From an uncultured Bacilli bacterium (lineage in GTDB: Bacteria > Bacillota_I > Bacilli_A > RF39 > UBA660): DNA of 64,000 nucleotides. The position numbers were made by a program, and so were the translations under genes. The notes under the pieces are model-generated. The model was not told where the DNA came from, did not search any database, and saw nothing but the letters and a program-made list of their open reading frames with translations. Of this stretch, positions 45,719 through 54,134 are shown piece after piece; within the stretch, counting starts at the first letter, position 1; each line of letters begins with the position of its first letter. The stretch is taken from assembly GCA_934168205.1 (NCBI GenBank), contig CAKPMX010000001.1:547728-611727 (forward strand). Reading direction: 5' to 3'.

Positions 45719-45812
45719 AATACCTCCTTAAAACCAATTATACTATAAAAGTCTCATAAATAGTTTCCAAAAATAATATAATTTGATAAAATTATAAAAG
45801 GTGATAAATTTT

Positions 45813-46283
45813 ATGTTAAAAAAATATTTAATAGTATTTTTTATTTCAATGGTACCATTAATTGAATTACGTGGAGCTATACCATATGCAATAGGTTATA
45901 ATTTACCAATTCTACCATCTTATATTATCGCTATTATAGGTAATATGTTGCCTGTTCCAATTATATATTTATTTGCACGCCGTGTTTTAGAATTTGGAAA
46001 AGACAAAAAATACATTGGTAAGTTTTTTACTTGGTGCTTAAAAAAAGGCGAGGCCGGTGGAAAAAAACTTCAAGAGAAAGCTGGAAAAGGTCTTTACTGG
46101 GCTTTGTTCATCTTTGTTGGAATTCCACTTCCCGGAACTGGAGCTTGGACTGGCACTTTAGCTGCTTCAATTCTAGATATGAATTTTAAAAAAAGTGTAA
46201 TTGCAGTCATGGCTGGAGTAATATTAGCCGGTATCATCATGGGAATTTTATCTCTTGGTATATTTAAAGGTATATTAGGATAA
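45813..46283 (+). CDS. Small multidrug export-type membrane protein (COG2426)
   Basis: 156 residues from ATG 45813 (AAAGGTGAT upstream; a GTG at 45801 is inside that site). Four or more membrane helices. Family features: MVPLIELRGAIPYAIGY near the start, and the re-entrant FVGIPLPGTGAWTGTLAAS. The family is annotated as a putative small multidrug exporter; the substrate is unproven. Ends at a terminator shared with the convergent MazG-like gene. Confidence 0.87.
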   Translation: MLKKYLIVFFISMVPLIELRGAIPYAIGYNLPILPSYIIAIIGNMLPVPIIYLFARRVLEFGKDKKYIGKFFTWCLKKGEAGGKKLQEKAGKGLYWALFIFVGIPLPGTGAWTGTLAASILDMNFKKSVIAVMAGVILAGIIMGILSLGIFKGILG

Positions 46284-46310
46284 ACATTTAAAAATGTATT
46301 AGGACAAATA

Positions 46311-46350
46311 AAAAATTGGTTGCTTATAATATTAGGCATCCAATTTTTTT
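46311..46350. terminator. Bidirectional terminator
   Basis: AAAAATTGG (46311-46319) pairs with CCAATTTTT (46340-46348); it overlaps the end of the minus-strand gene. Confidence 0.7.
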
Positions 46351-46682
46351 GTCTTATTATCTATAACTTTTTCAAGAAAAATCCTTTTTCTAAATGCTCC
46401 ATTAGTTGTAGCTTTTTTGTCAGCAACAACGATTATATCATCTAAACTAAATCCTTTGACCTCGGCCATAGCTCTGATAAGTTCTAGCTTATCTGCTAGT
46501 TCTTTTTTTATTTCATCATCAGTATCAGCAAGTCTTACTTCTTCTAATTCTTCCTTATCTTTTTCCAACAAGTATTGCCAATATTCATCATCATTTAAAG
46601 TTCTACAAATTGCTTTTTCACCATTGTTTTCAATTATTTTTGGAATATTATCTCTAACCAATTTATTATATATTCTTTCCAT
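46332..46682 (-). CDS. MazG/HisE-like nucleotide pyrophosphohydrolase
   Basis: 116 residues. Start YNKLVRDNIPKII, then EKDKEELEEVRLADTDDEI and KKELADKLELIRAMAEVKG, giving the acidic EExxE...D clusters that bind magnesium in all-alpha NTP pyrophosphatases. Similar stand-alone proteins are annotated as phosphoribosyl-ATP pyrophosphohydrolase, but without other his genes a house-cleaning role on abnormal NTPs is more likely. Short, single-domain. Confidence 0.85.
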   Translation of the reverse strand: MERIYNKLVRDNIPKIIENNGEKAICRTLNDDEYWQYLLEKDKEELEEVRLADTDDEIKKELADKLELIRAMAEVKGFSLDDIIVVADKKATTNGAFRKRIFLEKVIDNKTKKLDA

Positions 46683-46723
46683 ACTATCACCTCATAAATT
46701 ATATAACGAATTTAATAAGAAGT

Positions 46724-47446
46724 TTATTTTAATTCTGAAAAAACATCTTCTAATCTGTCATGTATAGCAAGTTCAGCTTTACTTTCATAAGCAGTTAAAC
46801 TACCATTCATAATAACTAAGTGTTTTCCATCAAACATTCTAACTAAACTAGCAGCTGGTTCAACAGTTAGTGATGTACCAGCAACAATTAACAAATCAGC
46901 TTTATTAATATATTCTATGGCTTTCATAAAACAACTAGGTAATTGCTCACCATATAAAACAACATCAGGTTTAATTATTCCAGAACAACTACATCTAGGA
47001 ACACCATCACTATTAAAAACATATTCCGCAGAATAACTTTTTCCACAGCTCATACAATGATTATTATATACCGTTCCGTGTATCTCTAGCACATTTTTAC
47101 TACCAGCTTTTTGATGTAATCCGTCGATATTTTGTGTAATGATAGCCTTAAGTTTATTTTCTTTTTCCAATTTCGCTAAATATTTATGAACTATATTTGG
47201 CTCTTTATCTAAACAATTCATTTTGTCCTTATAGAAGGAATAAAACATTTCTGGATTACTCATAAATAAATCAATACTTAACATATATTCAGGTGGCAAA
47301 TCAGTAGGGTAGTCCTTTCCTTTATAAAGACCGTTCTTACCTCTAAAATCCTTAATGCCAGAAGCAGTAGATACTCCAGCACCACCAAAGAAAACAATGT
47401 TATCAGATTCATCTATTAACTTTTGTAATTTTTCGACGTTATTCAA
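46724..47446 (-). CDS. cobB: NAD-dependent protein deacetylase (sirtuin)
   Basis: 240 residues. GAGVSTASGIKDFRG (NAD binding), TQNIDGLHQKAGS (catalytic region), the His in VLEIHGTVYNN, a zinc module with Cys in HCMSCGKSY and RCSCSG, and IIKPDVVLYGEQLP. It removes acyl groups from lysine using NAD, in the cytoplasm. All family motifs are present and the length is normal. It is 41 bp upstream of the MazG-like gene. Confidence 0.95.
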   Translation of the reverse strand: MNNVEKLQKLIDESDNIVFFGGAGVSTASGIKDFRGKNGLYKGKDYPTDLPPEYMLSIDLFMSNPEMFYSFYKDKMNCLDKEPNIVHKYLAKLEKENKLKAIITQNIDGLHQKAGSKNVLEIHGTVYNNHCMSCGKSYSAEYVFNSDGVPRCSCSGIIKPDVVLYGEQLPSCFMKAIEYINKADLLIVAGTSLTVEPAASLVRMFDGKHLVIMNGSLTAYESKAELAIHDRLEDVFSELK

Positions 47447-47522
47447 AATACCACAACCTTTACTAGTAACATTATATCACGCACGATTCTAAACATAAAG
47501 CATCTAAAAAAGACAATTAGAT

Positions 47523-48548
47523 TTAATCAACAAAGTGTCCAAAACGTGCTTTTTCTTCATAACAGATACTTTGAAGATTTAAGTCTTTTATAATACGTAC
47601 TGGTTTACATTCTTCATATAAATCATCGTCAACTATCAGGCCACCTAAATTAGTCTTTATGTAAATTGCTAAAGGTCTTTCAATACCAATAGCGTATGAT
47701 AATTGTACCAAACACCAAGTAACATCTTCATTAGAACTAACTATTCTTTTAGCAATTTCTCGAGCTTTATAAGCTCCAGATCTATCTACCTTTGTAGGAT
47801 CTTTACCAGAAAAAGCTCCACCACCAACACTAGCGAAAGACTGATAACTATCAACCACGATTTTTCTTCCAGTAAGACCTGAGTCACCTTCAAAGCCACC
47901 TATATAAAATCTACCAGTCGGATTAATTAAAAATTCTTCAATGTCAATTTTGTAATCTTGACAGATACTTTTACATATATCGACAATAATCTTATCTGTA
48001 GCATTTCGATTCTCTTCAGTATTTTGATAACAAACTGTAAATGTTTTAATCTTAATCAACTTATCATTTTCATCATAAATACCAGTTATTTGAGCTTTAC
48101 CGTCAGCTAAAAAACGTTTATCGCTTTGTCTAAGATTATCATACTCTCTACTCAGTCTTTGTAAAATAACCATCGCGGTAGGTAATAGTTCTTTCGTATC
48201 TCTACAAGCATAACCAAACATCATACCATTATCACCAGCCCCTTTAACAACATCATTAGTACCAAGTGCTATATCTTCACTCTGTCTACCAATATTGTCA
48301 ACTATATCATACTTGTCACTATAACCGACATCTCTTAACACTCGCTTTACGACTTTTTCGGTGTCAATTTTTGCCAATGTAGTAACTTCACCAGTAATAA
48401 ATATTTTTCCTTTCCCACCCATAACTTCAACTGCGCACCTAGAATTCTTATCCTGTTTTAGACATTCATCTAGAATGGCATCACTAATTTGATCACAAAC
48501 TTTATCCGGGTGACCTCTAAATACAATTTCATTACTATACAATTTCAT
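47523..48548 (-). CDS. metK: S-adenosylmethionine synthetase, short divergent type
   Basis: 341 residues from the ATG at 48548, which has GGAGG upstream. Motifs: VFRGHPDKVCDQISDAILDE (catalytic His), GAGDNGMMFGYA (usual GAGDQG), GRFYIGGFEGDSGLTGRK, GGGAFSGKDPTKVDRSGAY (P-loop and Lys) and ARFGHF at the end. Typical MetK is about 390 residues; the missing length is in the central loops. The enzyme makes SAM from methionine and ATP. It is under a SAM-I riboswitch. The divergence suggests a distinct lineage, with activity likely. Confidence 0.93.
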   Translation of the reverse strand: MKLYSNEIVFRGHPDKVCDQISDAILDECLKQDKNSRCAVEVMGGKGKIFITGEVTTLAKIDTEKVVKRVLRDVGYSDKYDIVDNIGRQSEDIALGTNDVVKGAGDNGMMFGYACRDTKELLPTAMVILQRLSREYDNLRQSDKRFLADGKAQITGIYDENDKLIKIKTFTVCYQNTEENRNATDKIIVDICKSICQDYKIDIEEFLINPTGRFYIGGFEGDSGLTGRKIVVDSYQSFASVGGGAFSGKDPTKVDRSGAYKAREIAKRIVSSNEDVTWCLVQLSYAIGIERPLAIYIKTNLGGLIVDDDLYEECKPVRIIKDLNLQSICYEEKARFGHFVD

Positions 48549-48581
48549 ACTTATATCCTCCAAACTAAAATTGTCATCTCA

Positions 48582-48712
48582 TAAAAAAACACCCAAGAGA
48601 TAACTTTATTTCTTGCGTGTCTAAAGTTATCTTATAGATCTAGCTTTACCACCTAATTTAATAGGTTGGTGTGATTTCAAAGGGCTAGTCCCTCCATCAC
48701 TCTTTATAAGAT
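48582..48712 (-). promoter_or_regulatory. SAM-I (S-box) riboswitch with terminator, upstream of metK
   Basis: On the minus strand the aptamer begins CTTATAAAGAGTGATGGAGG, continues with GACTAGCCC and GAAATCACACCAACCT, then AGGTGGTAAAGC and closes with CTATAAG (about 48630-48712). GATAACTTT can pair with AAAGTTATC as an antiterminator; the alternative hairpin ACACGCAAGA/TCTTGGGTGT with seven Ts (48582-48621) is the terminator. High SAM would stop metK transcription. Confidence 0.94.
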
Positions 48713-48859
48713 GTAACTTAATTATACACCAAGCAAATGATTTTTAAAAGAAGTTTTTCCAAAAGATTAATATCATAAATGTTTAATTCATTTCTATATA
48801 ATAATGATATAATTACAATAATTTAAAACAAGAATATTTATAAAAAGTATCTTACAAAA

Positions 48860-48887
48860 AAATAAAGTTCTAAAAAGGACTTTATTT
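48860..48887. terminator. Intrinsic terminator
   Basis: Perfect arms AAATAAAGT/ACTTTATTT with a 10-nt loop, after the small membrane gene on the minus strand. Confidence 0.7.
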
Positions 48888-48916
48888 TCGTCATAAAAGA
48901 AAATTAAATGAATCGA

Positions 48917-49111
48917 CTAAGATTTAAATAATGGTATATTCAAAAGTATAATTACAATAAAAGAACAGATTTCAACGCCTAAAAATATATTAGAACTTGC
49001 AAAATCAAATACAATTGAAGCACCAAGTGCCAAAACCATAGCTACAGCTATAACTATTTCTGCGATTAAACATTTTCTTTGAAGAGAATTGCTACTACTT
49101 TTTTTTCTCAT
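48917..49111 (-). CDS. Small two-helix membrane protein, hypothetical
   Basis: 64 residues: a basic, Ser-rich start (MRKKSSSNSLQRK), a membrane helix (IAEIVIAVAMVLALGASIVF), a short loop and a second helix (GVEICSFIVIILLNIPLF). AGGAGG precedes ATG. No family recognised. Confidence 0.65.
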   Translation of the reverse strand: MRKKSSSNSLQRKCLIAEIVIAVAMVLALGASIVFDFASSNIFLGVEICSFIVIILLNIPLFKS

Positions 49112-49184
49112 AAATACTTCCTCCTATTATTAAGTATAGCACAAAAGTTGGCTGAGTGATTATAGAAATGAAAAAGAAAATACA

Positions 49185-49210
49185 AACAAAAAAGCAACAG
49201 TGATGTTGCT
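49185..49210 (-). terminator. Terminator-like copy of the tRNA-Trp terminator
   Basis: AGCAACA-GTGA-TGTTGCT preceded by A-run on the plus strand (T-run on minus). The flanks AAACAAAAA on one side and AAATTT-AAATGG on the other match those of the tRNA-Trp terminator at 56505-56531, whose loop reads TCAC. Probably the original downstream end of the tRNA locus before island insertion. Confidence 0.6.
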
Positions 49211-49372
49211 CGAAATTTTAAATGGTACAGAAACAAAACAAGTTTCAGATTTTAATTATCCTTTATACTATGTTCCCGGTAAAACATGTCATAGTATAAT
49301 ATTATACTTAATCGCACCTTGTTCACGACTATTTATTGTAAAATTACTTAACTACTTATACAATAAATAAAA

Positions 49373-50284
49373 CTACTTATTTAAATATTTCAAAAATACA
49401 TCTTTAAATTTATTAGCATTATTTAATAACCAAGCATAAGCACTATCAATATCATTACTTACTTTATCATCATAATTTAAAATGATTTTATCAGTTTTTC
49501 TTTCTTCTAAATAATCCCAATCTAAATTATTTATTTCCGTATCTATTTCGTTTCTATATTGTTTTAATTTTCTAAATATCTCTTTATTAGATACTTCAAA
49601 TTGACATTTTAAACCATCAACACTTATATTATAGACTAAAGAAATTTTATAATCACTTGAACCAACACTAATACTATACCAGTTCTGTGGCAATGGTTTG
49701 GTAAGTGTGAAATTTTTTTCTTTATCTCTAATATAATCTACAAAGCCTTGCCAGAATTTCAATTGTTCTATCTTTCTATCGCATAGTTCATCATCAGACT
49801 TTTGTTTTAATAGCTTGGACCAATTATTAGGTTCACATACTATTTGAAATTTAGGAGCAATAAGGGAATTGCCTATTTTCCATAATTCTACTTTAACTAG
49901 AAATATATTTATCTTCTCAAAACTATTTTCATTTAACCATTCAACTGCTTGTTTGTGTTCTTCATTAACATCTTTAACAACCCATATAGCAATGTCAGCA
50001 TCTAGACCTGCTGAATAAACTATTACTTTTCCTAAATGGTCATGGTTAGTGTTCTCCAATTGATTTTCTATAATAATCTTTTTATTACTATTAATATCCT
50101 TAGCGTAAATATCAACATTATATCTACCGACATTCATTTCTGTCTCTATAACTTCAATATCTATTCCTATTTCTTTGCCTAATAAGGCAATGTTTTCTTT
50201 CTTCGCTAACCATTTAGTAAAATCTAACGCTTCGTGTTTCCAAATATTTCTTAACTCAACATTTTCTAATCTTCCAAGTTCCAT
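49373..50284 (-). CDS. DUF4268-type PD-(D/E)xK nuclease-like protein
   Basis: 303 residues. The N-terminal domain contains VGRYNVDIYAKDI (about 52) and KIIIENQLENTNHDHLGK (about 70), where Asp and the Glu-x-Gln form the metal site of a variant PD-(D/E)xK fold, followed by VIYSAGLDADIAIWVV-type strands. The C-terminal half (WQGFVDYI, LPQNWYSISVG) matches DUF4268. Such proteins are common in defence and restriction contexts; the precise role is unknown. Lies between the terminator copy and the tRNA fragment. Confidence 0.82.
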   Translation of the reverse strand: MELGRLENVELRNIWKHEALDFTKWLAKKENIALLGKEIGIDIEVIETEMNVGRYNVDIYAKDINSNKKIIIENQLENTNHDHLGKVIVYSAGLDADIAIWVVKDVNEEHKQAVEWLNENSFEKINIFLVKVELWKIGNSLIAPKFQIVCEPNNWSKLLKQKSDDELCDRKIEQLKFWQGFVDYIRDKEKNFTLTKPLPQNWYSISVGSSDYKISLVYNISVDGLKCQFEVSNKEIFRKLKQYRNEIDTEINNLDWDYLEERKTDKIILNYDDKVSNDIDSAYAWLLNNANKFKDVFLKYLNK

Positions 50285-50300
50285 ACAATCACCAATACTA

Positions 50301-50549
50301 TTATAATATAAAATTATATAATTTGGAACGTATCAATATAACTATTATATTTTTATCATTTAATTTTGTTAAAAACTTATGAGACTGAATAAAACTAACA
50401 TCAACTTCATCTACGCTTAATATTTTTCCACGCGTAAACTCATATTTTGCACTATGAAAATAACAGGTAATTTTTATTTTCCTTTCAAGCTTTTCGTTTC
50501 CTTTTAAATCAACATAGTTTTTAATCATTTTTCTACATTTTTTAGGCAA
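50301..50549 (-). CDS. Doubtful small ORF
   Basis: 82 codons from TTG, no convincing ribosome binding site. The sequence is basic at the start (MPKKCRKMIKNYVDLKGNEK) with beta-like segments later. May be a remnant of a gene at the island edge. Confidence 0.25.
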   Translation of the reverse strand: MPKKCRKMIKNYVDLKGNEKLERKIKITCYFHSAKYEFTRGKILSVDEVDVSFIQSHKFLTKLNDKNIIVILIRSKLYNFIL

Positions 50550-50597
50550 ACTAAAACACGGATAAACTCAAAATTTTCCGTGCTTTTATATATGTTT

Positions 50598-50623
50598 GCT
50601 CCAAATTTTTGGAGTTTCTTTTT
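50598..50623 (+). terminator. Terminator-like hairpin near the island edge
   Basis: CTCCAAA/TTTGGAG arms with T-rich tail on the plus strand, immediately beside the tRNA fragment. Confidence 0.6.
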
Positions 50624-50626
50624 ATC

Positions 50627-50671
50627 TGGCAGGGGATGAGAGAATCGAACTCACAACAGTGGTTTTGGAGA
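50627..50671 (-). repeat. Duplicated 3' half of tRNA-Trp (island boundary)
   Basis: 45 bp matching 56543-56587 with one mismatch (C to A in the T arm, at 50653). It covers CCA end, acceptor 3' strand, T arm, variable loop and anticodon-stem 3' strand, then diverges. It cannot form a tRNA. The copy is the usual scar of integration at a tRNA 3' end. Confidence 0.9.
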
Positions 50672-50911
50672 TAAAGTCAATACTAAAATAGACCTTTCTT
50701 CACTTTTTTAGGGCTGCAGCTCGAGAACCCTAAAAATTTGCGGGCTTAGCCTGTAAGTTGTAGGATGGAAATAGTCATTATATTTCCTAAAAGTATATAA
50801 ATCGTGAAAAAATCAAAACAAAAGAAAAAGGAAAACACTTTTGTAACACTGTGCTGAATGATTTCTTTTAGTTAATTCTTTATAAAAAACTGGCAAATAA
50901 TCATCAGCCTC
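50672..50911. other. Non-coding left end of the island with a strong hairpin
   Basis: TTTTTAGGG/CCCTAAAAA (50705-50736) is a 9-bp-arm hairpin with T-runs usable on either strand. The rest holds no supported ORF. Confidence 0.55.
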
Positions 50912-51286
50912 TTAATCTAAATAAACGAAAGATTGTGGAACATAATTTATTCCAATATCTTTTAAATCTTTTGGCTTATCATAAATCTTTATACTTCCAA
51001 GTTTATAAGCAATTGCTATACTTTTGTTTTTATAGTACTTATTATAAAAATCCTTTGAAATACCAGATTCATCTTGAGTTATTTTCCAAAGGGTTTCTGG
51101 ATCTTCTTCTAATATTTCTTTAATATCAACTTCCGCAACAACTTTCATAATTGGAGAGGTGGAATAAATAATCATTTTATTGACATTACTTCTTTTTGCT
51201 TTAATTTTTCTGTATTCATACTTTTTTCTTCCGGCCAATATTTCATCGACATATTCAGGATTTATTGGCATAAGAATTTTACACAT
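50912..51286 (-). CDS. ASCH/PUA-like domain protein
   Basis: 124 residues. The start CKILMPINPEYVDEILAGRK followed by KYEYRKIKAK is typical of ASCH domains, a beta-barrel related to PUA that binds RNA or modified nucleic acid. MIIYSTSPIMKVVAEVDI continues the barrel. It is the second gene of a minus-strand operon, 54 bp after the PIN-GNAT gene. Likely works with that protein on RNA. Confidence 0.75.
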   Translation of the reverse strand: MCKILMPINPEYVDEILAGRKKYEYRKIKAKRSNVNKMIIYSTSPIMKVVAEVDIKEILEEDPETLWKITQDESGISKDFYNKYYKNKSIAIAYKLGSIKIYDKPKDLKDIGINYVPQSFVYLD

Positions 51287-51340
51287 ATCACATACACCTC
51301 GTATTATAAATATATTATATCATACATTCAAAGTGATTTA

Positions 51341-52825
51341 TTAATCAATTATATATTTTTCTTTTTCTAATTTACACTCATCCAAGATTAAAAGAAATTT
51401 ATTTATGTCAATTTCAGTTATTGTTTGAATTGGACCTGTTATTACATGATTTCTTTTTAAAAACTCAAAAGATACAAAATTAGGTAAGGAATAGTATAAT
51501 TTGAAAAGTATTACTAGCTTATCTTTCTTAAATTTGTCTTTTAAAATGTTTTCATCATAAGCAGTTCTTTTCCTGACTAATTTAAACATATCTTCAAAAT
51601 TATTAAATTTATTAAAAACAGCATCTACCACCCCAATAGATGAAATAGCTTTTTTTATTCCGGAGGAGTAAAAAAGCAAAACAGAACCGGATACAACCTT
51701 TTTAATATGAGAGTCACATAAATATGCTTTTCTTAAACAATTGGATGCTGTATTCATTCCATTAATATCATCAAAATTCATTTGATAATTTTTTTCGGAT
51801 TCTTGAAATAATATATTATGAAATTCTTCTTGAATAGGAACTAAAAAGAATTTTTTGTCATTTAAAGAAATAAAAGGATAGTATTCTTCTACAGGTCTTG
51901 CCTTTTTTACATATATATATTCTTTTTCAAATGAGCCATCCTTTTTTTCTGTAATTTGATATGTATATTCTTTAAATCCATATTCTAGTATCATATCTAT
52001 TAAATGTTGCTGTTTTTTAAATACAGTAATATATATTTCATCCAAATCGTTTTCAATAGCACATGATACCATTATTTTGATAAATGTTTCTCCAATTTTT
52101 TTTCCCGTATCAGCAACTTTCATTGTAGATACCTTTAGCCTTTTCTTTGGCTCTAATGGTTTGTGCATTTTAGAATAATCTTCATCTTCATTTTCCACTT
52201 TTAGCATTAAGAATGAATTTATATTATTTTTCTTTTTAGTAATATATGCCGTAGCTTCATTTTCTCTTTTTTTAATAAACCATTGTTCAAAAGATTTATA
52301 ATCTTCTTTTAGGCTATCAAAGAACGGATCTTCAATATCAATGTTATATAAGTATTCTTTAGTAATAAATGGAGGTTTTTTAATTACTGGTTCTTCCACT
52401 GTTTTAAATGTTTTCAATGCTTCATCAATAGTAAGAACTTTATCATCTAAATTTATTATTTTACTTTTCTTTTTTAATTTTAAATCATTTGTGATTAAAT
52501 AATTTACACAATTTCTATAAATAGCAAATAACAAATTATTATCAACTTCATCATGGGAATTTTTGCAACCAACTTTTTTATTAAAAGATTCATTTGCGCG
52601 TGGAGGATCTTGAATTTCACGATAAACAGCTATTTTTGATTTAAATATATTTTTTTGTTCTTCATTTCTAAAATTTTCAATTTCTCTTTTAGTATCCGGA
52701 TGAATCACTATTTTATAATCGTTTGAATCAAAAAGGCATTTAGTTAATTCAAGAACTTTATCTTCAATAATTTTATTGTCCTCTAAATATATAAATATGT
52801 TAGTATCAAGTAATATTTTTATCAT
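51341..52825 (-). CDS. PIN - GNAT - PUA-like multidomain protein
   Basis: 494 residues. Residues 1-130 form a PIN nuclease domain: ILLDTNIFIYLE (Asp7, Asn9), KREIENFRNEE, DEVDNNLLFAIYRN and YLITNDLKLKKK supply the acidic site. Residues about 190-315 look like an N-acetyltransferase: RLKVSTMKVADTGKKIGETF (acetyl-CoA loop) and DEIYITVFKKQQHLIDMILE then YGFKEYTY. The last 130 residues contain IKKVVSGSVLLFYSSG and IGVVDAVFNKF, a PUA/EVE-like barrel. RNA cleavage plus acetyl transfer in one chain, with RNA-binding barrel, suggests a toxin or defence effector. Upstream AGGTGTTG-type site. Divergent from the methyltransferase operon. Confidence 0.72.
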   Translation of the reverse strand: MIKILLDTNIFIYLEDNKIIEDKVLELTKCLFDSNDYKIVIHPDTKREIENFRNEEQKNIFKSKIAVYREIQDPPRANESFNKKVGCKNSHDEVDNNLLFAIYRNCVNYLITNDLKLKKKSKIINLDDKVLTIDEALKTFKTVEEPVIKKPPFITKEYLYNIDIEDPFFDSLKEDYKSFEQWFIKKRENEATAYITKKKNNINSFLMLKVENEDEDYSKMHKPLEPKKRLKVSTMKVADTGKKIGETFIKIMVSCAIENDLDEIYITVFKKQQHLIDMILEYGFKEYTYQITEKKDGSFEKEYIYVKKARPVEEYYPFISLNDKKFFLVPIQEEFHNILFQESEKNYQMNFDDINGMNTASNCLRKAYLCDSHIKKVVSGSVLLFYSSGIKKAISSIGVVDAVFNKFNNFEDMFKLVRKRTAYDENILKDKFKKDKLVILFKLYYSLPNFVSFEFLKRNHVITGPIQTITEIDINKFLLILDECKLEKEKYIID

Positions 52826-52873
52826 ACAACACCTCCTGATATTTAGAAACTTCTAACTATATTATAACATTTT

Positions 52874-52889
52874 TCTCCTCTTGAGGAGA
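52874..52889. promoter_or_regulatory. Perfect inverted repeat between divergent operons (operator candidate)
   Basis: TCTCCTC-TT-GAGGAGA, 7-bp arms, set between a TATAAT-type -10 for the minus operon (about 52861-52866) and the TTGATA region for the plus operon. A dimeric regulator could control both. Confidence 0.55.
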
Positions 52890-52936
52890 CTTTTTTTGAT
52901 AATTATGTTATAGTAATTATATAAGGAAGTGAAAAG

Positions 52937-54115
52937 ATGAATAATATAGATGAATTACTAACTGCTGAATCAAAGCGAAGACTTAGAAATAAGTGCTTTA
53001 ATTTTTTAGGGTGCTTTGGAGAAAATATAAAAGAAAAAATGACAAATATATGTGGAAAAACTGGAAAATATAATGTTCCAGATGAACTGTATCAAAAGAG
53101 AACCTCCAGAACAAATAGAATTTTAATTTCTTGGCATGCGGTTAAGAAAAACAATTTGACAATTAAGCAACTGGAAACATGTGAAAATGGCGTTGTAGTA
53201 GAATTACTTAATGGAGATTTCTTTGATGATGATAATTATAAAGATGAAGTATTTAACGAATTGATTAAACGGGTTGGAAGTGACGGAACTGTTTCGACAA
53301 TGATATCTTTCAGAACTGAGAATGGTAGTTCTTCATCTGAAATCCCACGAAAGTATTTTAATATGTTTTTAAATAATACAAAAGTTAACTATAGAGGTAA
53401 TTCTATTATTGTAAATAAAGATAATTACCAAGACTATGCTATTAAAAAAATAGCAAATGGCTCTGGCAGTCTTTGCGGAAATGATAAATGGGATGGTTTT
53501 CTATTTGTTTCAATTAAAGGAGGTCAACAAGATACAATCGAAACTCATAAAAATAATAATATGACATTATTTAATCCTGCTTGTGAATATGCCAATGAGC
53601 AAGTGTGTAGAGACATAGATTTAGTTTTGGCTTTCTTTGCAATGAAAGCCATTAATTCAAATGAATTAGAAAATGATAGAAAAACAAAATATGAAGAAAT
53701 AATGAACGAATTAAAGAATATCATGGAAAAGGTCAATTATGATTTAAATGGTAAAAAGTATTCATTATATAAGTATTGTATAATTCATCCGTCTGTTATG
53801 TTGGTTGATAATCAATTAACAGATCCAATACAATTAGTAAAATTAAATATTGATAACTTTAATATACCAGATAATTCCGATAAAAGTGTGGATCTAACTC
53901 ACAATGAAGCGGTTAATAATGAATTGTTCTATTGGGATGAAGATAGAAAATGCATCTTATCACCAGCAAGACCTACAAATATATTTTGGTCATATCATCT
54001 ATCTAATATGATGCAACAAAACTATAATCTTAAACAATTTATAGAATATGAAGAAGACATTTATAATAGAAGACAGGAATTTAAAAAGATTTTTGATGAA
54101 TTAGATATATTATAA
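52937..54115 (+). CDS. Hypothetical protein, possible restriction partner of the methyltransferase
   Basis: 392 residues, cytoplasmic, no signal or membrane helix. Segments that could belong to a nuclease or DNA-binding fold include SGSLCGNDKWDGFLFVSIKG (about 176-195) and VGSDGTVSTMISFRTENGSS (about 115). The C-terminus is helical. I do not recognise a family. It is the first gene of an operon with the DNA methyltransferase (19 bp apart), which is where a type II restriction endonuclease would be expected. GGAAGTG precedes ATG. Confidence 0.65.
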   Translation: MNNIDELLTAESKRRLRNKCFNFLGCFGENIKEKMTNICGKTGKYNVPDELYQKRTSRTNRILISWHAVKKNNLTIKQLETCENGVVVELLNGDFFDDDNYKDEVFNELIKRVGSDGTVSTMISFRTENGSSSSEIPRKYFNMFLNNTKVNYRGNSIIVNKDNYQDYAIKKIANGSGSLCGNDKWDGFLFVSIKGGQQDTIETHKNNNMTLFNPACEYANEQVCRDIDLVLAFFAMKAINSNELENDRKTKYEEIMNELKNIMEKVNYDLNGKKYSLYKYCIIHPSVMLVDNQLTDPIQLVKLNIDNFNIPDNSDKSVDLTHNEAVNNELFYWDEDRKCILSPARPTNIFWSYHLSNMMQQNYNLKQFIEYEEDIYNRRQEFKKIFDELDIL

Positions 54116-54134
54116 AAACGAAAGGAAAAAGCAA

